A stretch of 64,000 nt of DNA. Origin: Paraphoma chrysanthemicola. Lineage: Eukaryota; Ascomycota; Dothideomycetes; Pleosporales; Phaeosphaeriaceae. Below are positions 44,363 through 54,828 of this stretch, piece after piece; the first letter of the stretch is position 1; each line of letters begins with the position of its first letter. The DNA is taken from NCBI GenBank assembly GCA_020744225.1, contig JAGMWG010000010.1:1178001-1242000 (forward strand), read 5' to 3'. The notes beneath the pieces are model-generated. The model did not search any database. It worked only from the letters and a program-made list of their open reading frames with translations, and had not been told where the DNA came from. The translations under genes and the position numbers were made by a program.

Positions 44363-45137
44363 ATGGATCTGGTACAGACAGTGCGCAAAGAGGGCAGTCG
44401 GTAGGTTTTATAATGTCGGCATAGTTGATTATAGCTAACAACTTGGCAGCGGCGGCCGCGCCGAGTTCAAATGGGAAGATGTCAAAGGCGATGCGCAGCG
44501 CGAAAACTACCTGGGCCACTCGCTCATGGCCCCCGTCGGCCGCTGGCAGCAAGGACGGGATCTGAACTGGTACGCCAAGGGCGACGGCGACTCCAAGGAG
44601 GCCGAGGCCGAGCGCATCAAGGAAGAGAAGCGCAAACTGAAGGAAGCTGAAGAGGATGCCATGCTTGCTGCCATGGGCCTGCCTGTGCCCGTACGAGACA
44701 ATGCCAATTTGACACCGCTCGGACAAAAGGCGCATGAAGCGGACGTGGAAGACGCCATGGAGGACAAGGCTAAGGCCGAGGAAGAAACAGATAGGGCTGG
44801 CAGGAAAGAGAAGAAGGAAAAGTCGCGCAGGCACAGGGACGATGACCGTGAGCGCAAGCGGAGACACAGATCGCGAAGCCGTTCGCGCGATCGAGAGCGC
44901 CGCCACAGACACCGGGACCGGTCACGCGATCGTGACAGGCGGCGACATGACGAGAGAGACGACAGGCGCCGGCATCGTTCAAGGAGTCGCGGGCACAACA
45001 GGCGGGACGAACGGCCAGAACATCGAAGAGAGCGCGATGCTCACGATGCCCGTCCGCGATCACGTTCGAGAGACCGGCAGCGCAGGCGAAGCACAAGAAG
45101 CAGGTCGCCACTCCCAAGGTTCGAAAAGAGAGATTGA
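44363..45137 (+). CDS. MMTAG2-like RS-rich nuclear protein
   Basis: Predicted 241-residue protein. Exons 44363-44400 and 44450-45137 with a 49-bp intron (branch point GCTAAC). The N-terminus MDLVQTVRKEGSRGG, followed by FKWEDVKGD, RENYLGHSLMAPVGRWQ and LNWYAKG, is the signature of the MMtag family (multiple-myeloma-tumour-associated protein 2-like, once called a kinase phosphorylation domain). A helical Glu/Lys/Ala stretch follows. The last 100 residues are dominated by Arg with Ser, His and Asp, including RSRSRSRDRERRHRHRDRS, an RS-type domain. That suggests a link to splicing or RNA processing, although the family's exact role is poorly known. Confidence 0.92.
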
Positions 45138-45609
45138 ACCACCCCTCGAATCAGCGACTTCGCTTCCAACTAAGAACTATTCCGTGGGTCTGTCACTCCT
45201 CCAGTGTTGAGGATCTCGTCAGAGGGCAGGGTTTTTGTCTGGTGAAAGCCTTTGAGCGCACCACAGACCACTTCTGTACGAAGATGAGTTGAGGCTGCCT
45301 AGCATCCCATTGAAAATCTAGCTTCGTGCATCGTGGAAGTACAGGAGCAGGAAGGACGGGTGCGTTTTCGGTCAGCGATGTTTGATTCCGGCTGCATTCC
45401 GAACGGCATCGGCTCCCCATTTCTTCCCCACCTTAGTTCTATATGTACACCGCCCGTCAGTCAGCAACCTTAACGATACCAAATCGTCGTATTGACGTTT
45501 CAAGTCAATTCAAAGTCCGAATTTGTCTCTGACTATTCATTGTCAGACTCCTTACACTTTGCACGCTGTAGACACAATATACGCTGAACATTTAGGTCGA
45601 CACCGCATA
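45138..45609. other. Intergenic, amidase upstream region
   Basis: 472 bp between two plus-strand genes, presumably the 3' UTR and then the amidase promoter. Nothing specific seen. Confidence 0.45.
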
Positions 45610-47426
45610 ATGGAACCAGCACCACCCATCGCGAACTGGCAAGAACTGGCAAAATCCAAACGAGATGCTGTGGCGGCAAAGATACCCGAACTTTGGCGAT
45701 TGTCACCATCTCTTACAAGCAAATACACCGAAACCTCCACACTGAATGTGCTTGACGTTCCCCGAACATGCGGCATCCTGACTTCAGAGGAGTTAAACAT
45801 CACCGAGAACTACGATGCCACTGAGTTGGTGAGGCTCATGAGCCAAGGTGACCTAAAGAGCGTGGACGTTGTTACAGCATTCTGCAAACGCGCCGCCATC
45901 GCCCAGCAGTGTGTCTCATGTCTGACGGAAATCATGTTCGACGAAGCTCTCGCGCGCGCTCGTGAATGCGACGCCTATCTCCACGAGCACAAGAAACCCA
46001 TGGGCCCCCTCCACGGCCTGCCAATCAGTCTCAAAGACAGCTTCAACGTCAAAGGCGTCCAAGCCACCATCGGCTACGTCTCCTTCATCACCAAACCTCC
46101 ATCTGCAACAAACAGCTCCGTCGTCGACCTCTTGCACCGTGCCGGCGCAGTCTTTTACGTGAAAACCAATCTCCCCCAAACCATGATGACGGCAGACTCG
46201 CACAACAACATCTTCGGCCGCACACTCAACCCCCACAACCTCAGTCGCACTGCTGGTGGTTCAACAGGAGGCGAAGCAGCCCTGCTCGCCATGAAGGGAA
46301 GCGTCCTCGGCGTCGCCACCGACGTCGCGGGCTCAAACCGTATCCCAGCACTCTGCTGCGGGATCAACAGCATCAAGCCCACAGCCTCACGGATCCCATT
46401 CGCAGGCGGCGTTCCCCCAGGCCGTCTCGGTTCGCCATCTCCCATCCTCCCCGTCATCGGACCATGCGGTCGCTCTATCCGCGATCTCGCACTTTTCCTG
46501 AAAACTGTAATCGACCTCCACCCATGGACCGTCGATGCATCTGCCCTCAACGTCCCATGGCGAAGCATATCGCCCATCACGCGTCCCCTCCGCTTCGGTC
46601 TCCTCCGCGGCTGTAAAGAACGACCACTCCATCCCCCAATCGCACGCACATTGCATAACACCGCCACAGCGCTGAAAGCCGCTGGCCACACGATTACCCT
46701 CCTCGACGACAAGATCCCAAGTCTGTACGATTCTGCGCTACTTAGTTGGAAATTCTTCCTCTTGGATCCAGACAAGACGCCGCTTAAATATATCAAAGCC
46801 TCGGGCGAACCGTTCATTCCTTCGCTACCGACGTGCACGTTCCCCGAACTCGCAGATTTCACACCGAGTCTGGATGAATTGTGGGATATGAATCTCGCGC
46901 GCGCGCAGATTGTGCATGCGTGGCTCGATGTTATGATTTCAGCGGAGGGAGGAGACTGCGGGTTAGATGCGGTGATTCTGCCAGGCTATCAAGCTCCCGC
47001 GCCGGGGCATGATACTTATGGCCTGCCCATTTACACAGTCGTTCAGAATCTGATTAATTTCCCTGCTGCGATACTGCGTGTGGGGAGCGCGGATGCGGCG
47101 CAGGATCAGAAATTTGTGAAAGAGGGTGTCGAGTATGAGCCGGCTTGTAAGTTTTCTCGATTTATTTCATCTCTCTTTTGTTTTGGGTTGTGTTCTTGCT
47201 GGTTCGGATGGATGAGATTTGTGTGTGTTGCGAATTTATCAGACTCAAACATGCCGAGTAATCAACTCTTAACTAACATTCCCTTTTCAAACCAGACATT
47301 CCCAAAGCCGTCGAAGGATTACCCTGCCATGTGCAAATCGTCGGCAAGCCAATGCAAGACGAGGAATTGCTCCAAATCATGAGCGTCGTGCAGGAAGAAC
47401 TGAGGAAGCAGGGATCAGGGAAATAA
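45610..47426 (+). CDS. Amidase-signature hydrolase (acetamidase/FAAH-like)
   Basis: Predicted 555-residue amidase-signature enzyme. Exons 45610-47146 and 47296-47426 with one 149-bp intron. The Ser-cis-Ser-Lys triad can be placed at Lys142 (LPISLKDSF), Ser218 (GGSTGGEAAL) and Ser242 (VAGSNRIPA). The 76- and 24-residue spacings are those of the family. The usual GGS around the nucleophile is AGS here, and the following Ile is Asn, so the pocket lip may differ. The C-terminal exon supplies LPCHVQIVGKPMQDEELL, the expected end motif. It likely hydrolyses small or fatty amides; the nitrogen-source acetamidase role is possible but unproven. ATG 45610 gives a normal family N-terminus. Confidence 0.93.
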
Positions 47427-47749
47427 CAAATACCGCCGACCAAGATTCGTGGCATGAAAGATGATCACAATAGTTTTGTAGCTGGGGAGATGATTACAAC
47501 TCAGTGACTATGCAGAGAGGGGGTTCTTGCGGCCGTAGGTCGATCCAGCTCAATGCAAGCGGGGCAGTGTACTCGGAATGTAAGCTAAAATCGACGCTTA
47601 CGTATCGCATTGTGCAAAGTGTAGCGTGCGCTGTTGATGTATGTTTTGATTGATGAGTGATCACGATTGACCCTTGTCTGAACTGCTATGGCGCAATATC
47701 TTCTTTCGGTCCTTTTCTTACTTCACACCAACTCCAACCTCCTGTTGGC
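47427..47749. other. Convergent 3' intergenic
   Basis: Tail-to-tail spacer between the amidase and the small hydrolase. Nothing else recognised. Confidence 0.5.
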
Positions 47750-48590
47750 TTACACATTGCCTACGCTAACAATCCAGTCCACCGTCTCGTCCACCTTACT
47801 CAGAAATGGGCTATGGCCCGCCTTGATACGGTGTACCTCAATCTCCGCACCGGCATCCTTGACAGCCTGTGTCATTCCGGTCTGCGCAAACGATGGAATC
47901 GCCTGATCGTCTTCGCATAGCAAGTAACTTGTCGGGATCTGCCTCCAGCTGGCGTGCTTGGTCTTATCGTTGAAAACCGCAAAAGTCTGGGATTCTAGGT
48001 GTGAAAAGTGTTCTTGCTGGTCAGCAATTGGGAGGTCGTTATAGAAAATTGCCGGGTCGGTGGCGTAGACGTATGGTTCCTGGTGGTCGTGTAAGTAATC
48101 GGCGATTGATTAGTTGTATTCGTACTACACCATTGCAACCATTATGGGCAGGCACAGTCGAACCGCCAAGTCGCTCACGTACCTTGATGTCGAACCACGG
48201 TGGTGGTGAACCACCAATTGCATCCATCAGACTCACACCTTCAGGGACAATGAATGCAGCCAGATAACCCACGCGAATCAAGCCGCCCTTTTTGCCTTCT
48301 GCTTCGCGCTCTTTCTTGCCAAGGCCGACGAAGCCTGTTCCGGCGACAATACCGCCCCAGCTGTGCACAATGGCAATGACATCGTTGCCAGAGCCAATCG
48401 CTTCTTCAACGAGCGAGCGAGCGGCGGCAACATCCTCAGACAGATCCTTTGGTGGGGTGGAAGCACCCACTGCAGGCATCTTGCGTGCATGGATCGTGTA
48501 TCCTAGCTTTTCAAGTTTGCCCGACACGGCATCCATGTAGTGAGGCGCGTGCCATGCTCCTGGGATAACGACAACGTGTGGCTTAGACAT
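47750..48590 (-). CDS. Small alpha/beta hydrolase (AB hydrolase-1 type)
   Basis: Predicted 245-residue cytosolic hydrolase. Exons in transcription order: 48590-48183 and 48079-47750, with a 103-bp intron. The start MSKPHVVVIPGAWHAP gives the oxyanion HG-like turn (PGAWH). The nucleophile is Ser77 in VHSWGG, the acid is Asp193 or Asp194 in LLCEDD, and the base is His225 in AGHSP. The fold length and motif order match small esterases/epoxide-hydrolase-like proteins common in ascomycetes. An in-frame ATG at 48851 would add 87 residues of unremarkable sequence and is less likely. Substrate unknown. Lies tail-to-tail with the amidase. Confidence 0.92.
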
Positions 48591-49362
48591 TTTGGCTAGA
48601 AGTCTGGTGTTTGGAAAGGCTGAAGGTTCACGGGAACTTAAGAGTATTTGTGGAATCGGATGCGGAGTCGGACCGATTATCTCAGGTACCGGATAATGTT
48701 TCGTGTCGGATGCTGTTCGCGTCGAGTGGAGACCGCTGTGTAGAGGAAGTTGAGTGCGGGGCAGCATCCGTCTTAAATACTTGGTAGATGTTGTTGGTGA
48801 TCCGGATAGTCTGGTCGGCTTAGCATAAAAGGGTCCAGTTACTGCCCGCATACGGCGAGACCGCCAAGAAAAGCTAGTGCAAGGCGCGCTATCTGAGGGC
48901 GTAACTGGTACGGTCGTTTTCTAATCGTCGTCTTGTAATTTTCGTAGCGAGAGATCTTGCATGAGTTGCCAGGTTGCGACGCTGGGGTGGTCCAGGGACA
49001 TCGGCTGCGACATCTCCTTCTGCACTGGACCTAAATCGGGCGAAAGAGGGCGTACTTTGCGATGCATATGCAGGGTCCACTACCATAGTCAGTTTCAATG
49101 GAAGAGAACACGAGCTTCAAACTCCTCATATTCAGTGTTAGGTACATCCCTGGCCATCTGAGGCTTTTCCTCGTTGTGTTCACGAGAGACAGCAAGAGTA
49201 TCACCTTGCTCGAAAGCAGCCAGCGTTTGGAGAAATGGGTTCGGAACACGAAATGGGTATTGTTGCAATTCGCTGATGGTGGAGTGACCACAATAGGTCT
49301 GATGGTGGCATGCAAGGCTGACAGGATATCTACGCCCTGCATTTGTGGCTGCAATAGACGCT
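48591..49362. other. Intergenic, hydrolase upstream region
   Basis: Holds the promoter of the small hydrolase and the 3' UTR of SEC22. The frames seen at 49030-49360 on both strands are mutually overlapping and not conserved. Confidence 0.45.
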
Positions 49363-50264
49363 CTAAAAGAAACGCCACCAAATGAAGACAATAACGATGA
49401 ATGCCAGGCCGCCAATAGGTCCGTACTGTAAGCAATTAGTATCCTCACACCGCCATGGAGTTGGGGCCGTGATCCGGTCGACATACCTGCTTTAGTAGCA
49501 GCTCCCAGTTGATGCGCACAGCCGCTTTCTTGTATTTCCTGCTGTCTTCCCGCAAGCGACTCGAGATATCGCCCATGCGCTCTAGACTGTCTCCTCTGTA
49601 TAGCAGGTCCTCGATATTCTTCGTCATGACCTTGGTCACGTCTTTGAGCTCATCGTTCAACTTGTCTAGGTTCTGCGTGGCTCTTGAGTCTTGGTATGTC
49701 TTTTTTGTGCGCTGGATGAAGGTGTCGAATTCGACGAAAGCGTACGGCCGGCACCCAGGCGATAGGTACTGGTTTGGCTGGTAGGTCTGGGTGAACTCGG
49801 AGGAGAGATCAGAGAGATATGTGAAGGCGAGCTTGCGGGGGTACGATCGGTCGCATATGCAGAGGAAGCAGAGGTCGCCGCTTATAAGGTAGCTGCGTAC
49901 ACGGTTAGCCTGACCGAAGTATGGACAGGCATGTGCACAAATTGAGGCACACGCGCATGCGAGCAGTGGCATACTGATATGTGTACGAACCACTCTCTAT
50001 GCTGGCTTGCGGTTCCGAGTTGCGGCTCAGGCGGCGCTGTACGAGCTTCACCTTGCCCTTGACCTCGTTGAATTCGGCGTCTGTCTATAAAGTGTGAGCT
50101 TCGGGTGAAAGGATACGGAAGGCGCGCAGGTGATGGTACCTCTCCTTCATCGACTGAGGCCGTCAAGATGAGGCCTGCACATGTGTTAGTCTCGATATAA
50201 ATATCGGCGCGTTGGGAATGAGCTCCTGACCATCGAGTCGCGTTATCATGGTGTGCTTGATCAT
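49363..50264 (-). CDS. SEC22: Sec22, R-SNARE of ER-Golgi traffic
   Basis: Predicted 215-residue SNARE for ER-to-Golgi and retrograde vesicle fusion, exactly the family's usual length. Exons in transcription order: 50264-50231, 50174-50140, 50084-49975, 49892-49487 and 49425-49363; introns of 56, 55, 82 and 61 bp. The longin domain contains MIKHTMITRLDGLILTASVD, SEPQASIESG, SYTYHYLI and CDRSYPRKLAFTYL. The R-SNARE motif (about 130-190) has VMTKNIEDLLYRGDSLERM, with Arg as the zero-layer residue. The last 20 residues, YGPIGGLAFIVIVFIWWRFF, are the tail anchor. The exon 3 donor is fixed by needing the CAC codon of YHYLI. Confidence 0.95.
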
Positions 50265-51230
50265 ATTTGCGGTGGTGAGCTCGAAATGTGCCGTAAACAG
50301 AGCCTCTTCCCTTCTTATATATTCCAGGCGGCTCAAAGAAAGTGGCAGCGCGGGTGGCTTTGTATTGCAATTAAGGCTACGTGTTTCGCAGTTGGTGAAT
50401 GGCGAAAGTGACGACAATGCGGAAAGAGCTGCGGAAGGTCACGGACCACCGAGCTTCACAACCTCAAGGCATTCACAACCTGCAGTCATTCAGAAATGAC
50501 TGCCTTCACAATGACTTGTGGTGAATATTCTTGCGCATCAAAGTACAGCCTCGCCAGTCGTCGATTACATGGGGCCTCTTACATAGGCCAGCGTCCCAGC
50601 TTGGCGAGCTCTGCGACCCGCGCGGCCGTCATCGCGTGCACCGCGCCTTCCTCATGTCATACACCACCTGCCCCTCTACTCTGACTGCGTAACATAGACA
50701 CACACTCCATCCGTTGCAATCTCTTTCACGCTACACTCACACTATTGTCTGTCATAATCGCCTATTGCAGCATCCACTGTGAGGCTTAGTAAAGCGACCC
50801 AACCAGCCATCCATGGATACACCGTATCGAATCTCGTGACTATCGCGCCCAGAAGCTGGTGGTAGACACGAGCGTCTGAGAGACCTATAGCCGACATCAT
50901 GTCTCTGCCGCTGCGGTAAGCTGGCGCTCTTTCACCTCTTGCACGTGCTGCGCACAATACACCTTCCGTCCGGAAAATAGAGGCCCTCTCTGCTATTGTT
51001 CTTGTATTGGCATGCAGATCACTGCGGTCATCCAGCTGTGCTATTTTGCATTGTTATATATCTGCGACCAAGATTCGCCTCTTCAGAAGACTCGCCAAAT
51101 CTAACCACTGCACAGGCGACCACCTTCTCGCTCTCAGCAGAGTCATTCTCCTTCTACATCTTCCACAGAAAGTGACAACACAACCCCAAAGCAAGGTCTA
51201 GAGAGGTCCACGACTCCGACCAGTACCACC
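50265..51230. promoter_or_regulatory. Divergent region: SEC22 / ASXH gene
   Basis: 966 bp head-to-head. A pyrimidine-rich tract precedes the ASXH start. Small frames here are not credible genes. Confidence 0.45.
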
Positions 51231-52124
51231 ATGGCGCAACCACTACCGGCCTCTTCACCTCTCTCATCGGTTCCCTCAACGCCGAAAGAGGCAGTCACAC
51301 CTCCGAGCTCAAGCCCTCCGGAGCAGCCATCACCTACAGTTTCCAACAGCGCTGCTCCCCCGTCTGCTGAAGTCAACACTACCACGACCTCAACTGGAAA
51401 CACGGTGGATCCCATCGAGTCACCTTCATCTACTTCTAATATGGCCAAGAAGCGCAGCCGCGACGACGAATCACCCGTAGATCCCCCACCAGCTAAGAAG
51501 ACCAACGGCACTTCCAAGTCGAAGACAAAGGCGAAGCCTGTGCCTAAGAAAGCATCTGCGGAAAAGACTGCTCCGAAGCAACCTGCAGCAAAGAAGGTTG
51601 CGCGTCCACCTCCGCCACCCAGCACTCGCCCCTCCCGCAATCGCAAGGCTCCAGAACGATTCGAGGACTTACAAGAAGCCCAGCCGGTCAAGGAGACTCC
51701 CGTGAGAAAGGGTCCCAGCAAGGTCTTCGACCCAGTCTTCATCACTACGAATTCTACGAGCCGGCTCGGCAAGGCCGACGTCTATCATATGCTTCTGGAA
51801 CCTGCAGCCTGGACCAGCCTAAGCGCGGAACAGCAAAGTACCCTTCTGGCAATGCTCCCAGAATGCGCTTCCAACACTGCAATGCTCGCGAAGATCAAGG
51901 CTGGCGAGACCGAAGATACTCGCCCGCACGCCTTCACAATCAACAACGATTGCTTTCGCACCGATGTTGCGAAGTTCACGGAAGACCTCAAAAATGGACA
52001 TCTAGCAAAGACTTGGCAAACTGCTGCTGAGCAGGCGGTCATCGAGCGCGCAGCAGGTGATTACGATGCTTGGAAGGCAGAAGAAGCGGAGCTGTGGTGG
52101 GGTCAGAAGGGCAAGGCACTATGA
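51231..52124 (+). CDS. Asx-homology (DEUBAD) domain protein
   Basis: Intronless 297-residue nuclear protein. Residues 1-70 are Ser/Pro/Thr-rich. Residues 71-145 are Lys-rich with several candidate nuclear-localisation motifs (MAKKRSRDD, KSKTKAKPVPKK). RPSRNRKAPERFED then leads to the C-terminal domain (about 160-297). That domain, with KVFDPVFITT, DVYHMLLEPAAWTSLSAEQQ, LLAMLPE and a final Trp-rich helix AWKAEEAELWW, matches the Asx-homology domain known from the Polycomb cofactor ASXL/Asx. In animals this domain activates the BAP1/Calypso deubiquitinase acting on histone H2A. Whether the fungal protein pairs with a UCH-type enzyme is inference. A second in-frame Met (MAKKRS) could be an alternative start. 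Confidence 0.88.
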   Translation: MAQPLPASSPLSSVPSTPKEAVTPPSSSPPEQPSPTVSNSAAPPSAEVNTTTTSTGNTVDPIESPSSTSNMAKKRSRDDESPVDPPPAKKTNGTSKSKTKAKPVPKKASAEKTAPKQPAAKKVARPPPPPSTRPSRNRKAPERFEDLQEAQPVKETPVRKGPSKVFDPVFITTNSTSRLGKADVYHMLLEPAAWTSLSAEQQSTLLAMLPECASNTAMLAKIKAGETEDTRPHAFTINNDCFRTDVAKFTEDLKNGHLAKTWQTAAEQAVIERAAGDYDAWKAEEAELWWGQKGKAL

Positions 52125-52809
52125 GGCCGTTTTTTGGATGGGTTGGGCCACAATCATGAATTTGTAGGCGTACTTGTTATCGACCAGTGTTACGATTGCT
52201 TTGTGCATGTCATGTTCTCGGGCTTCGCGGCACCTCCTCATGGCCCCGCGACGCTGCCGTCGTAGGCTGCAAGAGGTACCATGTACCATTCTTTAGATAT
52301 CCAAAAGCATACAGTCTACCATATACCCCGAACATGTTGTCTCGATACATGAGATCTCCTAATCTGGAAGTCTTCGACCTCAGCAGTTGCTCGAGGCTGC
52401 CTGTACGGATGACGTCAAAGTGACTGACTTGCCCTTCTCTCAACTCTCACGTGTGCAAATTTCAGTAACGATTCATTCCGCACTTGTTTTCCATACTGGC
52501 TATGTACCCTACGAGTCTGTTCTCATACCTGCTCCTTCCACATCTCGCCCTAATTGCTCAACTCAACTGTTTCATCAAGATCTCCACGTTCTCTCTCCAC
52601 CCAGATCCACGAGCACTACACACGGACAATTTAGCAGAATCTGCACTACCGATCCCTTACGACTAATTCGGCATCTTTTATTCCAACCTTCTCGCTCGAG
52701 GATATCCCCACTCAACCACACCGTCCGCACACCCTCATCGGGCGAGCAACGTCTAAATAGTCCACCAACCCTCGCAGCTCACGCAACAACAAAAGTGTCC
52801 CACACCAAG
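52125..52809. other. Intergenic with pyrimidine-rich leader
   Basis: Between two plus-strand genes. 52430-52809 is C/T-rich and likely the leader of the coiled-coil gene; the frame is open there but has no in-frame ATG until 52810. Confidence 0.5.
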
Positions 52810-54828
52810 ATGTCTCACATCACAGGTTTCGCAGCCATTCCGAAGGGAGCTCTTAGTTCCTTCACCAGCGCGGTCACGGTCACGGCTACCACCACCAAAA
52901 CCGTCCTCGAGACGATACACGCTGCCCGCCCTACTATCCCGGCTAGCTTGCTACAGAATACTACGGCGGCGTACGAGCAAGCTGCGAAGCAGTCGGCCCA
53001 TCATGGCATTGTCCTTGCCAATCTCAATCAGATGAGGCCGGTAGTCGGACTCTTCCTGGATGGGTTCATTGTCAGCGGAGGCTTCTACAAATTGTGCGAA
53101 AGGCTCGCAAAAGTTCCCCCACCGTCTGGAGAGACCGCGAGATACTGGCGAGATAAGGTCAAGAATACATGCACTTGGCTTAAGAGATTGTTCACCAGCG
53201 ATGAGCGTCTCCGGGCAGATCTTGACAGGGCACACGAAAAGGCGGCGGCAGCCCGCGAAGAGGCCAAGAGAGCTCGCAAATTGGAGAAGAACACCACGAA
53301 AGAGCTCGAACGCAAGGAGAATTTGGAAGGGGCTTACGATAAGCTATACCGCGAGCGAGCTGAGCTTGCGATGGAGATGGTCGAGGTAGAAGACAAGGTA
53401 AAGGCCTTGCAACATGATTTAGATCAGAGCCCGGACGCGCTACGTGAGCAGATCCGCTCCCTAGAACAACGGCTCAAACATTCGCAAAACACCTTGGGCG
53501 ATACGCATCTCGAAGCTGGGCTTGAAGAGGTGCGTGGACGCGCCGATAACCTGAATGAGCTCCTGCGAGATCAAGAAACTACGTACGAAAATAAGCTCAC
53601 TGTGGCTCAAAGCCGTTTAAAAGAGGCCAATGCGGCCCTCCGTCTCAGCGAGAACGAGTTGAAAGCAATCAGCATAGTGGCTGAAGATCGACGGGCTCAG
53701 CTTGAGACGAAAGACATGGATCTCAAAAAGGCGCAGGAGTTGGTTGCGTCGTTGCAACAGAGCTTGATCAATCGAGCGCAAGCAGCGATCTCGTCAAACA
53801 GGCGCGCAGATGAGCTCCAGGCGCAACTCAATGAGCGCAACAACGACCTGCAACAGGCCCATGCGCATGCAGAGAATCTACAAACGCACATCGATGAGCA
53901 GAATCACGCCTTGCAACAAGCAGAAGCCCACACGCAGGCGCAACAAGAAGAAATAGATACGGCAAAGTCGATCGAAGTAGAACTAGAGCAACACATCACC
54001 GAATACAAACAAGACCTCGCGGAAGAGGTCCGAAAGCGCGAAGCTGCGGAAACGCAGCTCCAGCTCTTTAAGACTCCACGGAAAGACAAGAGCAAGATCT
54101 CTGCCAGCATTCGAGCCCTTGCCAGTCCCCTGGAGGCGAGATTCCTGAGTGGCATTCCCTCCTCTCAACCTTCTGTGCCACACAAACAAGGTCATGCAAG
54201 CCCAGTAGCCATGCCAACATCTGGTGCTAAACACCTCAATCATGCCGACATCGAGCATATGTTCGACTCCTCTCGCTCAAGCACCCCCTCCAAACACGCA
54301 TCTGAGAAGTGTCGCCTAAGCTCACTTTACACCGAAGACGAACTCGCATCAAGTCCATCTGAACCCATTGTGCCACTGACACACGACACTAAAGCGGTCG
54401 ACGCAATGGATATCACACCACTACCAACGCAACACTCTTCCAAGCCCAAACTCGACTTCGGCGTTATCCCTACCCTGCGCCCTAAAATCGCTATCACGGT
54501 CCCAGCTACTCCATCTCACAAAACACGCTCTCGTCGCGCCGATCTGCCTCAAGAATCCCCATCAAGGAAGAGTGCAAGATCAACAGCTAAGCCGGTGAGT
54601 TACCGGGAGTCAGCACTCGCGGCACTAATAGTATCTCCAGAAAAGGCTATCGAGAAACACGAGAACAAGGATGATTTGAGAGCAAGCGGTGTGTCGCCCT
54701 TGACGGAATCGACTAGAACAGGTGGGAGGGGTGGTGCGAAGGGAAAGGGGAGGATGGGATCAGACTCGTTTGCGGCGTCGCCGAGTAAGAAGATTGTGGT
54801 GAAGGATGTGAAGGAGGCGGGTGTTTAG
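52810..54828 (+). CDS. Long coiled-coil protein, function unknown
   Basis: Intronless 672-residue protein that I do not recognise. Residues 1-130 contain a Thr/Ala-rich start and a moderately hydrophobic segment (GLFLDGFIVSGGFYKLCERLA). Residues about 140-430 are an almost continuous coiled coil rich in Ala, Glu, Gln, Leu and Arg, with heptad-like repeats such as LQAQLNERNNDLQQAHAHA and LQTHIDEQNHALQQAEAHT. The C-terminal 240 residues are Ser/Pro/Lys-rich and disordered, with likely SP/TP phosphorylation sites (PSRKSARS, LTESTRTGG) and a basic end. The shape suggests a structural or tethering protein, perhaps nuclear or cytoskeletal. The first ATG in the frame is at 52810. Confidence 0.85.
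   Translation: MSHITGFAAIPKGALSSFTSAVTVTATTTKTVLETIHAARPTIPASLLQNTTAAYEQAAKQSAHHGIVLANLNQMRPVVGLFLDGFIVSGGFYKLCERLAKVPPPSGETARYWRDKVKNTCTWLKRLFTSDERLRADLDRAHEKAAAAREEAKRARKLEKNTTKELERKENLEGAYDKLYRERAELAMEMVEVEDKVKALQHDLDQSPDALREQIRSLEQRLKHSQNTLGDTHLEAGLEEVRGRADNLNELLRDQETTYENKLTVAQSRLKEANAALRLSENELKAISIVAEDRRAQLETKDMDLKKAQELVASLQQSLINRAQAAISSNRRADELQAQLNERNNDLQQAHAHAENLQTHIDEQNHALQQAEAHTQAQQEEIDTAKSIEVELEQHITEYKQDLAEEVRKREAAETQLQLFKTPRKDKSKISASIRALASPLEARFLSGIPSSQPSVPHKQGHASPVAMPTSGAKHLNHADIEHMFDSSRSSTPSKHASEKCRLSSLYTEDELASSPSEPIVPLTHDTKAVDAMDITPLPTQHSSKPKLDFGVIPTLRPKIAITVPATPSHKTRSRRADLPQESPSRKSARSTAKPVSYRESALAALIVSPEKAIEKHENKDDLRASGVSPLTESTRTGGRGGAKGKGRMGSDSFAASPSKKIVVKDVKEAGV

Noticed and set aside
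45966..46616. A 216-codon frame inside the amidase gene
   Set aside because: Arg/Pro/His-rich shadow of the amidase frame, without motifs.
41341..48590. A metabolic gene cluster made of the FAD oxidoreductase, amidase and small hydrolase
   Set aside because: MED6 and the MMTAG2-like gene lie between them, and there is no backbone synthase or pathway regulator nearby.
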